From: Larkinella punicea
GTDB lineage: Bacteria; Bacteroidota; Bacteroidia; Cytophagales; Spirosomataceae
Assembly (NCBI RefSeq): GCF_003334855.1
Contig: NZ_QOWE01000034.1
Location: 1-64,000, forward strand
Length of the DNA: 64,000 nt
Reading direction: 5' to 3'
Part shown: positions 10,235 through 18,658 of the stretch, piece by piece
Position numbering within the stretch: position 1 is the stretch's first letter
Layout: every line of letters begins with the position of its first letter
Notes under the pieces: model-generated
Database searches by the model: none
The model's input: only the letters and a program-made list of their open reading frames with translations
What the model was told of the DNA's origin: nothing
Translations under genes and position numbers: made by a program

Positions 10235-11158
10235 ATGATTCGACCGCTCGTCTTGAAATTAATCCTCCTCATCGCCTTTGTCACGGCCGGAAGCCAGGCG
10301 GTTCTGGCGCAACGCGAAGTTCTTTACGCCCAATACCTGAGTAACCCGCTGACGATCAACCCCGCCTACGCCGGGAGCCGGGAAAGCCTGACCATGTCGG
10401 CCATTTTTCGCCGGAAGTGGTTTGGACTCCAGGGACAAGGTTTTAACCGCATAACCCAGTCGTTCGGGGCCGATGGCGCGCTGTCGGGTGGAAAAGTAGC
10501 CATTGGCTTTCAGGCATTGAATGATCGGATGGGACTTTATTCAGCCACCGGTTTTTATGGCAGTCTGGCCTATCGGATCACGTTGCCGTCCATGGCGAAA
10601 CTGTCTTTTGGCGCTTCGGGCGGAATCAACGTCATTCCCATTTACGATCCGGCCAGCAGTACGGGAATCAACAAAGCCATGCCGAGCGTCGGTGCCGGGG
10701 TGTATTACGAAGCCGAACGGTTTTGGGCCGGCTTGTCGATGCCCGAGTTGGTGAATCGACCCATTACGTTGGGGGCTGGTCAGAATGCGCCCATTCGCTA
10801 CCAGCGCCCCTTGTTCATTAATTTCGGTGGACGCATCGCTGCGAGCCCAGGTGTCGATTTCCTGCCTTCCATTCTACTTACCCAACAAACCGGCTATCCC
10901 CTCGGAATCGACCTGAACGCCAGAGTCTGGATTGAAGAAAAACTGGGATTGGGGGTTTCCTACCGGGCCAACAACAGCACCCTGATTACGACGATGAACT
11001 ATTTTGTGGCCCTGGCCGAATATGAACTATCGAGGAGCATTCGGGTCGGCTATTCGTTGAGCAGCAAACAGGTTGAAAATCCCTTTTACATTCAGAAAAG
11101 CGTCCACGAAATTATGTTTCGGTTTACGCCGAGTCCGACCAAATTCAGATACCAGTAA
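10235..11158 (+). CDS. Second PorP/SprF family membrane protein
   Basis: The 307-residue product has a signal peptide (residues about 1-26, ending VLAQ) and the family motif YAQYLSNPLTINPAYAGSRES. The remaining sequence has barrel-type strands and ends near FRFTPSPTKFRYQ. It is clearly a diverged paralogue of the protein encoded at 6801-7790: overall plan and start motif agree, but most other residues differ. The start ATG follows a 39-bp spacer after the OmpA-type gene. Having two PorP paralogues in one adhesin operon suggests either a heteromeric assembly or a role for this copy with another adhesin encoded elsewhere. Confidence 0.91.
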   Translation: MIRPLVLKLILLIAFVTAGSQAVLAQREVLYAQYLSNPLTINPAYAGSRESLTMSAIFRRKWFGLQGQGFNRITQSFGADGALSGGKVAIGFQALNDRMGLYSATGFYGSLAYRITLPSMAKLSFGASGGINVIPIYDPASSTGINKAMPSVGAGVYYEAERFWAGLSMPELVNRPITLGAGQNAPIRYQRPLFINFGGRIAASPGVDFLPSILLTQQTGYPLGIDLNARVWIEEKLGLGVSYRANNSTLITTMNYFVALAEYELSRSIRVGYSLSSKQVENPFYIQKSVHEIMFRFTPSPTKFRYQ

Positions 11159-11162
11159 GCGG

Positions 11163-12041
11163 ATGGCTATGAAGGTTTCCGGTTTTAGTTTCATCCGCAA
11201 CGCCCTGCAATACGATTACCCGATTGTGGAAGCCATTCAGTCCATACTCCCGCTGTGCGACGAGTTTGTGATTGCCGTCGGTCGCTCCGAAGATCAAACG
11301 CTGAGCCTGATTCAGTCGATCCAATCGGACAAAATTCGGATCATTGAAACCGTTTGGGACGATTCGCTGCGCGAAGGCGGCCGTGTGCTGGCGGTCGAAA
11401 CCGATAAAGCACTGGCCGCAATTGCCCCGGATGCTGACTGGGCTTTTTATATCCAGGGTGACGAAGTGGTGCATGAGAAATACCTGCCAGCCATCCGGGA
11501 TGCGATGAAAACGTACAAAGACGATCCACAGGTAGAAGGGTTGTTGCTCAATTATCAGCACTTCTATGGTTCATATCGATATGTGGGAGACTCGCGCCGG
11601 TGGTATCGTCGGGAGGTTCGCATCATTCGCAACAACGGCAACGTGATGGCTTACCGGGATGCACAGGGTTTTCGGACCCGCGACAACCGGAAGCTCAACG
11701 TAAAACTTCTGGATGCCACGGTGTATCACTACGGTTGGGTGAAACCACCCGACCGGCAAGCCGACAAACTCAGCAACTTCGGGCGATACTGGCACAATGA
11801 CGAGCACATGGCCCAATCCCGCAAAGAGCTAAAAGGATTTGACTACCGCGGGGTAGACTCCCTGGCCTTGTTTGAAGGCACACACCCGGCGGTCATGCAA
11901 GCCCGGATCGAGCGAATGAACTGGCAGTTCGATTTCGACATCCGGCAAAAGAAACTCTCGTTTAAAAACCGCTTTCTGAAAGCCGTCGAAAACCTGACCG
12001 GCTGGCGAATAGGCGAATATAGAAACTATAAATTGCTGTAA
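11163..12041 (+). CDS. Glycosyltransferase family 2-like protein
   Basis: The protein starts MAMKVSGFSFIRNA (292 residues), with an alternative ATG two codons in. A longer reading frame upstream overlaps the porP gene and is ignored. The N-terminal half has a GT-A-like layout: FIRNALQYDYPIVEAIQSIL, CDEFVIAVGRSED, then YIQGDEVVHEKY, in which the acidic cluster near residue 100 is the likely nucleotide-sugar/metal site. HYGWVKPP near residue 190 is a frequent motif in this subfamily. There is no signal peptide or membrane segment, so it is probably cytosolic. It starts 4 bp after the second porP stop and may be in the T9SS operon, perhaps glycosylating a surface product; that link is inferred. 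Confidence 0.82.
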   Translation: MAMKVSGFSFIRNALQYDYPIVEAIQSILPLCDEFVIAVGRSEDQTLSLIQSIQSDKIRIIETVWDDSLREGGRVLAVETDKALAAIAPDADWAFYIQGDEVVHEKYLPAIRDAMKTYKDDPQVEGLLLNYQHFYGSYRYVGDSRRWYRREVRIIRNNGNVMAYRDAQGFRTRDNRKLNVKLLDATVYHYGWVKPPDRQADKLSNFGRYWHNDEHMAQSRKELKGFDYRGVDSLALFEGTHPAVMQARIERMNWQFDFDIRQKKLSFKNRFLKAVENLTGWRIGEYRNYKLL

Positions 12042-12048
12042 GTCAAGG

Positions 12049-12528
12049 CTATGTGTTTTTCTTCCCGGCCTTATTCTTTTCCTGATTCTGCATCTTTTCC
12101 TGGTGCAATTCCTCCGCTTCTTCTACCGAATGCGACTCCGTTACCTTATTCTCCTTTTTCGCTTTTTCAACCAAAACGCCATAAAAGCGATGCAGGGTAA
12201 CCAGTTCATCCTCCGACAAATCTTCAATGTTGAGCAGCCGGTTGCTGGCTTTGTTATGTGAGGCAATCAGCTCATTCAGTTTGAGTTGAATGGCCATTGA
12301 ATCCTTGTTTTGCGACTTCTGGATCAGAAAAACCATCAGAAAGGTGATGATCGTGGTACCGGTATTGATCACCAGTTGCCAGGTATCGGAATAGTCAAAA
12401 AGCGGCCCGGTAATGAGCCAGACAATAATGGTTAAAAAGGCGAGTAGAAAGGCGGTTGAACTGCCCGTGGCCTTCGTAACCGCGGTAGCGAAGTGTTCAA
12501 ATACGGCCACAAATCCTTTTTTGCTCAT
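12049..12528 (-). CDS. Low-affinity iron permease (Fet4-like) family membrane protein
   Basis: The 159-residue product has an amphipathic N-terminus (FEHFATAVTKATGS), two hydrophobic segments (about 23-43 and 52-72, ending FLMVFLIQKSQNKD) and a charged C-terminal tail rich in Lys, Glu and Gln. The motif TGSSTAF...VINTGTTIITFLMVFLIQ(K/N)xQNKD is the signature of the PF04120 low-affinity iron permease family. Bacterial members are much shorter than yeast Fet4 and have no proven transport role. The gene ends 7 bp from the converging glycosyltransferase gene and its 5' end faces the ABC transporter gene across a 114-bp spacer. Confidence 0.85.
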   Translation of the reverse strand: MSKKGFVAVFEHFATAVTKATGSSTAFLLAFLTIIVWLITGPLFDYSDTWQLVINTGTTIITFLMVFLIQKSQNKDSMAIQLKLNELIASHNKASNRLLNIEDLSEDELVTLHRFYGVLVEKAKKENKVTESHSVEEAEELHQEKMQNQEKNKAGKKNT

Positions 12529-12642
12529 GGTTAGCTGGGGTATTTTGACATGATTTTTGGTAATCCGGACTGCCAGACGGCCGGAAAAACCGTAAGGTAC
12601 TAACTCCGGCTGTACGAAGAACCAATTTGGTTCGGGTAATGT

Positions 12643-14511
12643 ATGTTTACTATGGCAAAAACTCCCACCCCAGACTTTCCCGGCCGCGTCATGGGCGAAA
12701 AGGGTCAGGCTGAACTTTCCTGGAAAGACCGTTTTGCGGCACTCCGTAATTTGCCGGCCTTTTTTCGCATGATCTGGCAGGCGTCGCCCGCCCTGTTTCT
12801 GGGCAATGCGGCCGTGCGACTGGTTCGGGCGGCCATACCAGCCCTGACATTATACATTGGAAAACTCATTATTGACGAAGTGATTCGGTTGTCGGGCCAA
12901 ACCGGTGGCGATGCTGAATGGCTTTGGACATTGGTCGGAGCGGAGTTCGGTCTGGCCGTTTTATCGACGGCGTTGGGGAGGCTGACCAGTCTGCTCGACG
13001 GTTTGCTGGGCGATCTGGTCACCAACCGAACGTCCGTCCGACTCATGGAACACGCGGCAACGCTTGATCTGGAACAGTTTGAAGATGCTACCTTTTACGA
13101 TAAACTCGAACGCGCCCGGCGACAAACCACGGGCCGTTCTTTCCTGCTTTCCGGCGTGTTTGGGCAGGTGCAGGAACTGATTTCGGTGGGTTTTCTGGCG
13201 GCAGGCCTGGCGGTTTATAATCCGTGGCTGTTGCTTTTGCTACTCCTGGCGGTTATTCCGGCTTTCATTGGCGACAATTATTTTAACCAGAAAAGCTACT
13301 CGCTGTCACGAAGCTGGACGCCCGAACGGCGCGAACTCGACTACCTGCGTTTTGTGGGAGCCAGTGACGAAACGGCGAAAGAGGTCAAAATCTTTGGCCT
13401 GTCGAACTTCCTGATCGACCGGTTTCGGAGCCTGTCGGGGCAGTATTATCTAAAAAACCGGGATCTGTCCATTCGGCGGGCGGGCTGGGGAACGGGGCTG
13501 ACCATCATCGGAACCGTAGGGTATTACAGTGCTTACATTTGGATTGTGGCGCGGGCGGTGAATGGCGGTATTTCCATTGGTGACCTGACGTTTCTGGCGG
13601 GTTCGTTCCGGCAGCTTCGTGGATCGATGGAGGGTATCTTGTTGCAGTTCAGCAGTTTGACACAGGAAGCCGTGTATTTGCAGGATCTCTTTGATTTCTT
13701 TGAGATCAAACCGCTCATTCATTCGACGGAAAAATCGCTGGCGTTTCCGTCGAAAATTCAGAAAGGGTTTGTGTTTGAAAACGTTGGCTTCAAATATACG
13801 AACTCGGATCGCTGGGCACTTCGCAACCTGAGTTTCACCTTGACACCCGGCGAAAAACTGGCACTGGTGGGCGAAAATGGCGCCGGGAAAACGACACTGG
13901 TGAAACTCCTGGCGCGGCTTTACGATCCGGCCGAGGGGCGGATTCTGCTCGACGGGCACGACCTTCGCGACTATGATCTGATCGACCTGCGCCGGAACAT
14001 CAGCGTGATTTTTCAGGATTATGTCCGCTTCAAAATGTCGGCAGGCGTCAACATTGCGGTGGGCGACATCGACGAACGAACCAACCAGCCCCGGATCGAA
14101 AACTCCGCGCAACGCAGCCTGGCCGATTCCGTCATTGCCAAATTGCCGGGCGGTTATGAACAACAACTGGGCCGTAGTTTCGGAAAAGGCGTAGAATTGT
14201 CGGGGGGTGAGTGGCAGAAAGTCGCGTTGGGTCGGGCCTACATGCGGGATGCGGAAGTCCTGATTCTGGATGAACCCACGGCGGCACTGGACGCCCGCGC
14301 CGAGTATGAAGTCTTTCAGCGGTTTGCCCGTCTGACGGAAGGAAAAACGGCGGTGATCATCTCCCACCGTTTTTCGACCGTCCGAATGGCCGACCGGATT
14401 CTGGTGCTGGAAAGTGGCCAGTTACTGGAGATCGGTAGCCACACGGAGCTATTGGCGAAAGCGGGTCGGTATGCTGAACTGTTTCACTTACAGGCGCGTG
14501 GGTATCAATAA
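12643..14511 (+). CDS. ABC exporter, fused membrane and ATPase domains
   Basis: This is a 622-residue half transporter. Residues about 55-345 form the six-helix membrane domain and about 370-615 the nucleotide-binding domain. The latter has Walker A GENGAGKTT (about 408-416), Q-loop VIFQDYVRF, signature LSGGEWQK (about 519), Walker B VLILDEPTAALD (about 539) and the switch His in VIISHRFSTV. These are all residues needed for ATP hydrolysis. The protein would act as a homodimer in the inner membrane, probably exporting a lipid, peptide or drug; the substrate cannot be read from sequence. A second ATG lies three codons in (12652). It is monocistronic and converges on the hybrid regulator gene with a 36-bp gap. 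Confidence 0.94.
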   Translation: MFTMAKTPTPDFPGRVMGEKGQAELSWKDRFAALRNLPAFFRMIWQASPALFLGNAAVRLVRAAIPALTLYIGKLIIDEVIRLSGQTGGDAEWLWTLVGAEFGLAVLSTALGRLTSLLDGLLGDLVTNRTSVRLMEHAATLDLEQFEDATFYDKLERARRQTTGRSFLLSGVFGQVQELISVGFLAAGLAVYNPWLLLLLLLAVIPAFIGDNYFNQKSYSLSRSWTPERRELDYLRFVGASDETAKEVKIFGLSNFLIDRFRSLSGQYYLKNRDLSIRRAGWGTGLTIIGTVGYYSAYIWIVARAVNGGISIGDLTFLAGSFRQLRGSMEGILLQFSSLTQEAVYLQDLFDFFEIKPLIHSTEKSLAFPSKIQKGFVFENVGFKYTNSDRWALRNLSFTLTPGEKLALVGENGAGKTTLVKLLARLYDPAEGRILLDGHDLRDYDLIDLRRNISVIFQDYVRFKMSAGVNIAVGDIDERTNQPRIENSAQRSLADSVIAKLPGGYEQQLGRSFGKGVELSGGEWQKVALGRAYMRDAEVLILDEPTAALDARAEYEVFQRFARLTEGKTAVIISHRFSTVRMADRILVLESGQLLEIGSHTELLAKAGRYAELFHLQARGYQ

Positions 14512-14547
14512 CTAAAGTTTCAGTATATTTAACTGCGCCAAAAACCG

Positions 14548-16512
14548 TCAGCCTTTACGGTACGAAGTCGGGGTTTGGTGGTAGAACTCCCGGAAGACTT
14601 TGGTAAAATACGAGGGCGTTTCAAAACCGACCAGATAAGCGGTTTCGGCCGCGCTGTGTCCCATACGCAGTAAATCAATGGCTTTACGAAGGCGGTATTG
14701 CCGAATCAGCTCCACCGGAGACAGATGGGTCAGGTTGTGAACCTTTAAGTACAAGGCTTTTCGACTCATCGCCAGTTCGTCGGCCAGCCATTCCACACTC
14801 AGGGTCGAATCATCCAGGTGCTGCTCGATGAGGGTGTATAACCGGCGCAAAAACTCATCCCCAACGCTCAGGAGCGGGGTGGCGCTGTCGGGTTGGGCGA
14901 GTTGTTGGCGGTAATATTCCTGCAACCGCTGCTGGTGACTGAGCAGGTTGCGGAGCCGCAGCCGTAGTTCGCCGAGGTGAAAAGGCTTGGTCAGGTAGTC
15001 ATTGGCACCCAACGTCAGCCCCCGAAGGCGGTGCGTTTCGTCGGCACTCGACGAGAGCAGTACAATGGCAATGTGGTCGGTGGCCGGGTCGGCCTTCAAT
15101 TTCTCAATCAGGCCGTGTCCGTCCAGGCGGGGCATCATCAAATCCGTGATAATGATGGCGGGAAGCTCTTCTTTCGCCAGAATCCAGCCTTCGTAGCCAT
15201 TGGCCGCCGACCGAACCCGGTAGGTCGTTGCCAGTTCGGCTACCATAAATTCCCGCAGTTCGGCGTTGTCCTCGACCACTAAGACCAGGGGAGGAAGGTC
15301 GGCAATGCCGGTCGAATTTTTACCGGGCGACTCCCCGGCGCGGGCGGGCAGGTCGATCGCTACCGAGGGAGCTTTTACCGGCGGAATTCCTTCATCACCA
15401 GACGTGCGGTGGATGGGCAATTCGAGCCTAAAAACCGTTCCTGACGGTTCTGCACTCCCTTCAATCTGGCTTTCGACCTGGATGGTGCCGCCCAACCGCA
15501 AGGTGAGTTCGCGCACCAGTGCCAGACTGACGCCGGTGGTGTCATTGGCTCGAATGCGCTGATTATCACCTTGGTAATACCGATCGAAGACGTGCGGTAA
15601 TTTGTGGGCGGTTATGCCGATACCGGTATCCCGTACGGCCAGACTTGCTCCAGAGGATGTTTGGTGGAGAGAAACCGTGATGCCACCGACGGACGTAAAC
15701 CGAATGGCATTGGTCAGCAGGTTGAACAGAATCGTCTCCCACTTGCCCGCATCGAAGCGGTAATTACCGGCGGGCAAATCCGTTTCGTAGGCTAGAGTAA
15801 GATTCTTAACATCCGCCGAGGGGCGAAACAAGTCCACCAGTTGGCTCACAAAACCGGGTAAATCGCCCACTTGTTCGACCAGTTCCATTTGCCGGGCTTC
15901 GAGCTGGTTGAGTGTCATCAACTGGTTGATAAGCCGCAGGATTTGCCGGGCGTTCCGGCGGACGGTGACCAGGGGCGGGTGAAGGTGTTCCGGCAAATCG
16001 CCGGTTTCCAGCAGTTTGTCAACCGGAGAAATGATCAACGAAAGCGGGGTGCGTAATTCGTGGGTGATGTTGGTGAAAAACCGCGTTTTCATCGCGTCGA
16101 CGGCCTTCGATTCATGGGTTTCGTGCAACTGGTGAATATACCGGCTACTCTTTTCAATGGTGGTCGTAAGGTCTTCGAAATCAATGGGTTTTGTCAGGAA
16201 GTCGAAGGCGCCCCGGTTCATGGCGGTTCGGATTTTGGTCATGTCGCCGTAGGCCGTGAGGATGACCGCGGGCACCAGGGAATTGATCTCCTGAAGACGG
16301 GTTAACAGTGTTAGACCGTCCATGCCGGGCATGTTGAGATCGGTCAGAATCAGGTCGATGTCGGGTTGCTGTTCCAAAATCAGGAGGGCCTGACGGCCAT
16401 CCCGGGCAAACACAAACTCGTAGGTTTCCTTCTGTATGGCCTGGCGAAAACGTTGCCGAAAGAGGGTTTCCAGATCAGCTTCATCATCCACCAGGAGTAT
16501 TTTGGTCTTCAT
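14548..16512 (-). CDS. Soluble hybrid regulator: receiver - histidine kinase - receiver - AraC HTH
   Basis: The product has 654 residues. A receiver domain at 1-120 has phosphoacceptor D58 in TDLNMPGMDG. A HisKA domain follows, with H151 in FFTNITHELRTPLSLI. The ATPase domain (about 250-365) has N-box LFNLLTNAIRF and G1 box VRDTGIGI. A second receiver (about 407-525) has D457 in ITDLMMPRLDG, and an AraC-type DNA-binding domain occupies about 555-654. There is no signal peptide, membrane segment or sensor domain. It resembles the output half of a Bacteroidota hybrid two-component system in which the periplasmic propeller is replaced by a receiver, so the input is probably a phosphotransfer from another kinase. 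Both Asp residues and the His are intact. A large palindrome lies directly upstream. Confidence 0.93.
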   Translation of the reverse strand: MKTKILLVDDEADLETLFRQRFRQAIQKETYEFVFARDGRQALLILEQQPDIDLILTDLNMPGMDGLTLLTRLQEINSLVPAVILTAYGDMTKIRTAMNRGAFDFLTKPIDFEDLTTTIEKSSRYIHQLHETHESKAVDAMKTRFFTNITHELRTPLSLIISPVDKLLETGDLPEHLHPPLVTVRRNARQILRLINQLMTLNQLEARQMELVEQVGDLPGFVSQLVDLFRPSADVKNLTLAYETDLPAGNYRFDAGKWETILFNLLTNAIRFTSVGGITVSLHQTSSGASLAVRDTGIGITAHKLPHVFDRYYQGDNQRIRANDTTGVSLALVRELTLRLGGTIQVESQIEGSAEPSGTVFRLELPIHRTSGDEGIPPVKAPSVAIDLPARAGESPGKNSTGIADLPPLVLVVEDNAELREFMVAELATTYRVRSAANGYEGWILAKEELPAIIITDLMMPRLDGHGLIEKLKADPATDHIAIVLLSSSADETHRLRGLTLGANDYLTKPFHLGELRLRLRNLLSHQQRLQEYYRQQLAQPDSATPLLSVGDEFLRRLYTLIEQHLDDSTLSVEWLADELAMSRKALYLKVHNLTHLSPVELIRQYRLRKAIDLLRMGHSAAETAYLVGFETPSYFTKVFREFYHQTPTSYRKG

Positions 16513-16545
16513 TGATCCGTGAGAATAAGGGGGGCTATAGAGGGT

Positions 16546-16637
16546 AATGATAAATGTAAAATGAGGAATATTAAATGTAAAAGTATCGCTAACCCGGCAC
16601 TTTTACATTTAACACTCCTCATTTTACATTTATCATT
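16546..16637. repeat. Large intergenic palindrome with C-free arms (copy 1)
   Basis: Arms at 16546-16584 and 16599-16637 are 39 bp each. By eye they pair at 37 of 39 positions around a 14-bp loop. Read on the minus strand, the first arm contains no C and is built from ATAAATGTAAAATGAGG-type words. The palindrome starts 5 bp after the DoxX-like gene stop codon and ends before the start of the hybrid regulator gene, both on the minus strand. It lacks a T-run of terminator type. Related arms recur at about 23.6 kb and 49.6 kb. Confidence 0.9.
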
Positions 16638-16642
16638 CGAAA

Positions 16643-17035
16643 TTAAAGGTTATTCGTGCTTTTTAAAGCCCAATAAACCAATATGGGCTGGAAAAATAGC
16701 CGCGTAAACCGTTTTGCATTGGTATCCAGGCCAAATGCACTGCGTTTATGGGTATATTGAGAAATGTTGCCGGGGAAAATAGCCGTAAAAAACATGGCCG
16801 CTGCTTTCCCGACGGTTTGCTGGTGTTTTTCGTTTGTCAGCACCAAACTGCTGCCCAACGCGATTTCGGCCAGACCGGAATACAGTACCGTATCGTCTTT
16901 TTTTAAAGGTACCCAATCCGGAACCTGTGCCTTGAATTCTTTCCGGGCAAAAGTCATATGGCTGATGCCGGCAAAGAGTAAACTACCTCCTAATAAAATT
17001 CGGGCTGCTTTCCGTCCATTTTTCTCGTTCATCAT
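16643..17035 (-). CDS. DoxX-like small membrane protein
   Basis: The 130-residue protein has about four hydrophobic helices and the features of the DoxX/DoxD-like family: an N-terminal helix LLGGSLLFAGISHMTF, a short hydrophilic stretch FKAQVPDWVP, then LYSGLAEIALGSSLVL and two further helices with NISQYTHKRSAFGLDT between them. Family members are inner-membrane proteins sometimes linked to redox or oxidative-stress complexes; the exact activity here is unknown. Two adjacent ATGs (17035 and 17032) are possible starts. A 233-bp spacer separates it from the divergent DJ-1/PfpI gene. Confidence 0.87.
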   Translation of the reverse strand: MMNEKNGRKAARILLGGSLLFAGISHMTFARKEFKAQVPDWVPLKKDDTVLYSGLAEIALGSSLVLTNEKHQQTVGKAAAMFFTAIFPGNISQYTHKRSAFGLDTNAKRFTRLFFQPILVYWALKSTNNL

Positions 17036-17216
17036 TTCCAGTTTTTATGTTTCAGAAGCCAGTCCCCGTAATGTACTCAATCGCCGGGGGTATTGCGTTC
17101 TTTTGTAAGTAACCGGTTTATTGCTTGCAAGGTTTTGCCGTAGCCGATTAGTACCCTGTCGGATAGCCAGATGACAGGATCAGCCGGAAAATGCAGGAAT
17201 GTATCGCTTTCGGAAA

Positions 17217-17248
17217 TTTGGAACCATCCCGCAGGAACTCTAATTTTA
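17217..17248 (+). promoter_or_regulatory. Bacteroidota-type promoter for the DJ-1/PfpI gene
   Basis: TTTG at 17217-17220 and TAATTTTA at 17241-17248 are separated by 20 bp. This fits the -33/-7 consensus TTTG-N19-21-TAnnTTTG with one mismatch in the -7 box. The ATG is 20 bp downstream of the -7 box. Confidence 0.5.
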
Positions 17249-17268
17249 CCTGAACGCTTTTTCTGCTC

Positions 17269-17874
17269 ATGCGCACGGTTGCAATTCTCCTGTTCAATGA
17301 AATCGAAGTGCTCGATTTTGCCGGACCCTTCGAAGTCTTCGGCGTGGCGGGTCGGCACGACGACCCCAAACCTTTCCGGGTTGTTACGGTGGCTGAACGC
17401 GGACGGGTGTATGCCCGCAATGGTCTCAGCCTGAACCCAACCTATCTGCTCAATGACCATCCGAAAACCGATATCGTCATTGTGCCGGGCGGAGGTGGTC
17501 AGCACGCGGACGGTACACCCTATGGCTCCCGGCGGGAAATGGACAACCCGGCGGTGCTGAACTGGGTTCGCCGGACGGCAGCAACTGCCGAACTGGTTTT
17601 GTCGGTTTGTACTGGCTCTCTTATCCTCGGCAAAGCGGGTTTACTGGATGGTTTGGCCGCTACGACGCATTTTCTGGCGGTCGATGATATGAAAAAAGCC
17701 GCTCCAAACACCGAATTGCACCTTTCTGAGCGGTATGTCGATAACGGCAAAATCATTACTTCGGCAGGAATTTCCGCCGGTATCGACATGTCGTTGTACG
17801 TCGTCGGGCGGTTACTGGGCAAAGCGGTGGCGGATGAGACAGCCCGGTATATGCAGTATGACTACTGGAAGTAG
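17269..17874 (+). CDS. DJ-1/PfpI family protein
   Basis: The 201-residue protein opens with RTVAILLFNEIEVLDFAGPFEVFG, typical of the class I glutamine amidotransferase-like DJ-1/PfpI superfamily. Conserved Glu residues lie early in the chain and the likely nucleophilic C114 is in LSVCTGSLILGKAGLLDG. The end, ISAGIDMSLYVVGRLLGKAVADETA, matches the N-terminal domain of GlxA/FtrA-like regulators but the AraC DNA-binding part is absent. It is therefore a stand-alone enzyme-like domain, perhaps a hydrolase, isocyanide hydratase-like or deglycase-like protein. The substrate is not inferable. It has its own promoter. Confidence 0.9.
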   Translation: MRTVAILLFNEIEVLDFAGPFEVFGVAGRHDDPKPFRVVTVAERGRVYARNGLSLNPTYLLNDHPKTDIVIVPGGGGQHADGTPYGSRREMDNPAVLNWVRRTAATAELVLSVCTGSLILGKAGLLDGLAATTHFLAVDDMKKAAPNTELHLSERYVDNGKIITSAGISAGIDMSLYVVGRLLGKAVADETARYMQYDYWK

Positions 17875-18033
17875 CGTGTACGGCGTTTGAAACCAGGGTC
17901 TGTAATCGTGATTTTTACATCAACCCGGGTGTTCCTTTTCCTTCGGTTAAGAATTTGAATACTAGCATTGGAGAAATAGCGGCCCGGTTGCTGGTCGGCA
18001 GCTTTCATGCGTTATTGAAAACTTCTACACATG

Positions 18034-18066
18034 AAAAAAGGCCAGCTCTTTGCAGAGCCAGCCTTT
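18034..18066 (-). terminator. Rho-independent terminator of the small secreted protein gene
   Basis: A hairpin has arms at 18037-18049 and 18054-18066 with a two-base internal mismatch. On the minus strand the stem is followed by six T. It lies 40 bp after the stop of the gene at 18106-18510. Confidence 0.75.
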
Positions 18067-18105
18067 GCGGGTGGATATAATCAGTCTTGTGTCGAGCGAT
18101 TCGCT

Positions 18106-18510
18106 TTAGTTGAAAGCCACCAGGCGGGAAACCGGACCCGCTTGCTGTTGGGTACCCAACGTGAGTCCGTAGGTGGTGGTTTCCAACCCATTGGTAATAG
18201 AAACCGTATAAATTCCGTCGGGAAGGGCACTGACGTCTAACCGCAGCCGGGAAGCCTGGTGGCGTTTGCCAAACTGCTGGACGAAAAATTCGGCACCGGC
18301 CTTGTTGGTGAGCCGAACCATCACGGATCCACCGGTTTCTTTGTTTAAAGCAATTTGAACTTTTCCTTCCCGGGTGGTATAAATACTACTTTTAAAAGAA
18401 GCTACATTTTTGGGCCGGCCGATGGGTTTATGAGTTTCAGCCAGAGAAGCAGAGACGGTAATCAACGTCAGAGTGAAGGCGACGAGCAGGGATTTGATAA
18501 GCGTTTTCAT
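18106..18510 (-). CDS. Small secreted protein with a beta-sandwich, sorting-tail-like domain
   Basis: The start MKTLIKSLLVAFTLTLITVS gives 134 residues with a clear Sec signal peptide (cleavage after SLAE or nearby). An upstream in-frame ATG would place 19 charged residues before it and is unlikely. The mature part contains GKVQIALNKETGGSVMVRLTNKAGAEFF and LRLDVSALPDGIYTVSITNG. This layout resembles the immunoglobulin-like fold of T9SS type-A C-terminal domains, with the PDGIY(T)V(S)I motif, but without a cargo domain. Its function is not recognised. A canonical terminator follows it. Confidence 0.78.
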   Translation of the reverse strand: MKTLIKSLLVAFTLTLITVSASLAETHKPIGRPKNVASFKSSIYTTREGKVQIALNKETGGSVMVRLTNKAGAEFFVQQFGKRHQASRLRLDVSALPDGIYTVSITNGLETTTYGLTLGTQQQAGPVSRLVAFN

Positions 18511-18658
18511 GGCGTGTGAAGTTTTGGTTTGGTTATCCGTTTTGGATAGATCAAAGGTCGGCTTCACCGCCCGGAAAGGCTGTCACAAATGAGTCAATCC
18601 CTGCTACTTTTGAGAAACCAGGCCGGAGGAGGCAAAAAGAAGGCCGGGAGCAAGTGGT

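Noticed and set aside
11073-11162. A 30-codon upstream extension of the glycosyltransferase
   Set aside because: It lies within the end of the porP gene and adds no family sequence; the ATG at 11163 starts just before the conserved GFSFIRNA segment.
13450-14367. A 305-codon minus-strand frame opposite the ABC ATPase domain
   Set aside because: It overlaps Walker A, signature and Walker B coding DNA on the plus strand and has no domain.
17077-17505. A 142-codon minus-strand frame between the DoxX and DJ-1 genes
   Set aside because: It overlaps the first 80 codons of the DJ-1/PfpI gene and its promoter, and shows no domain.
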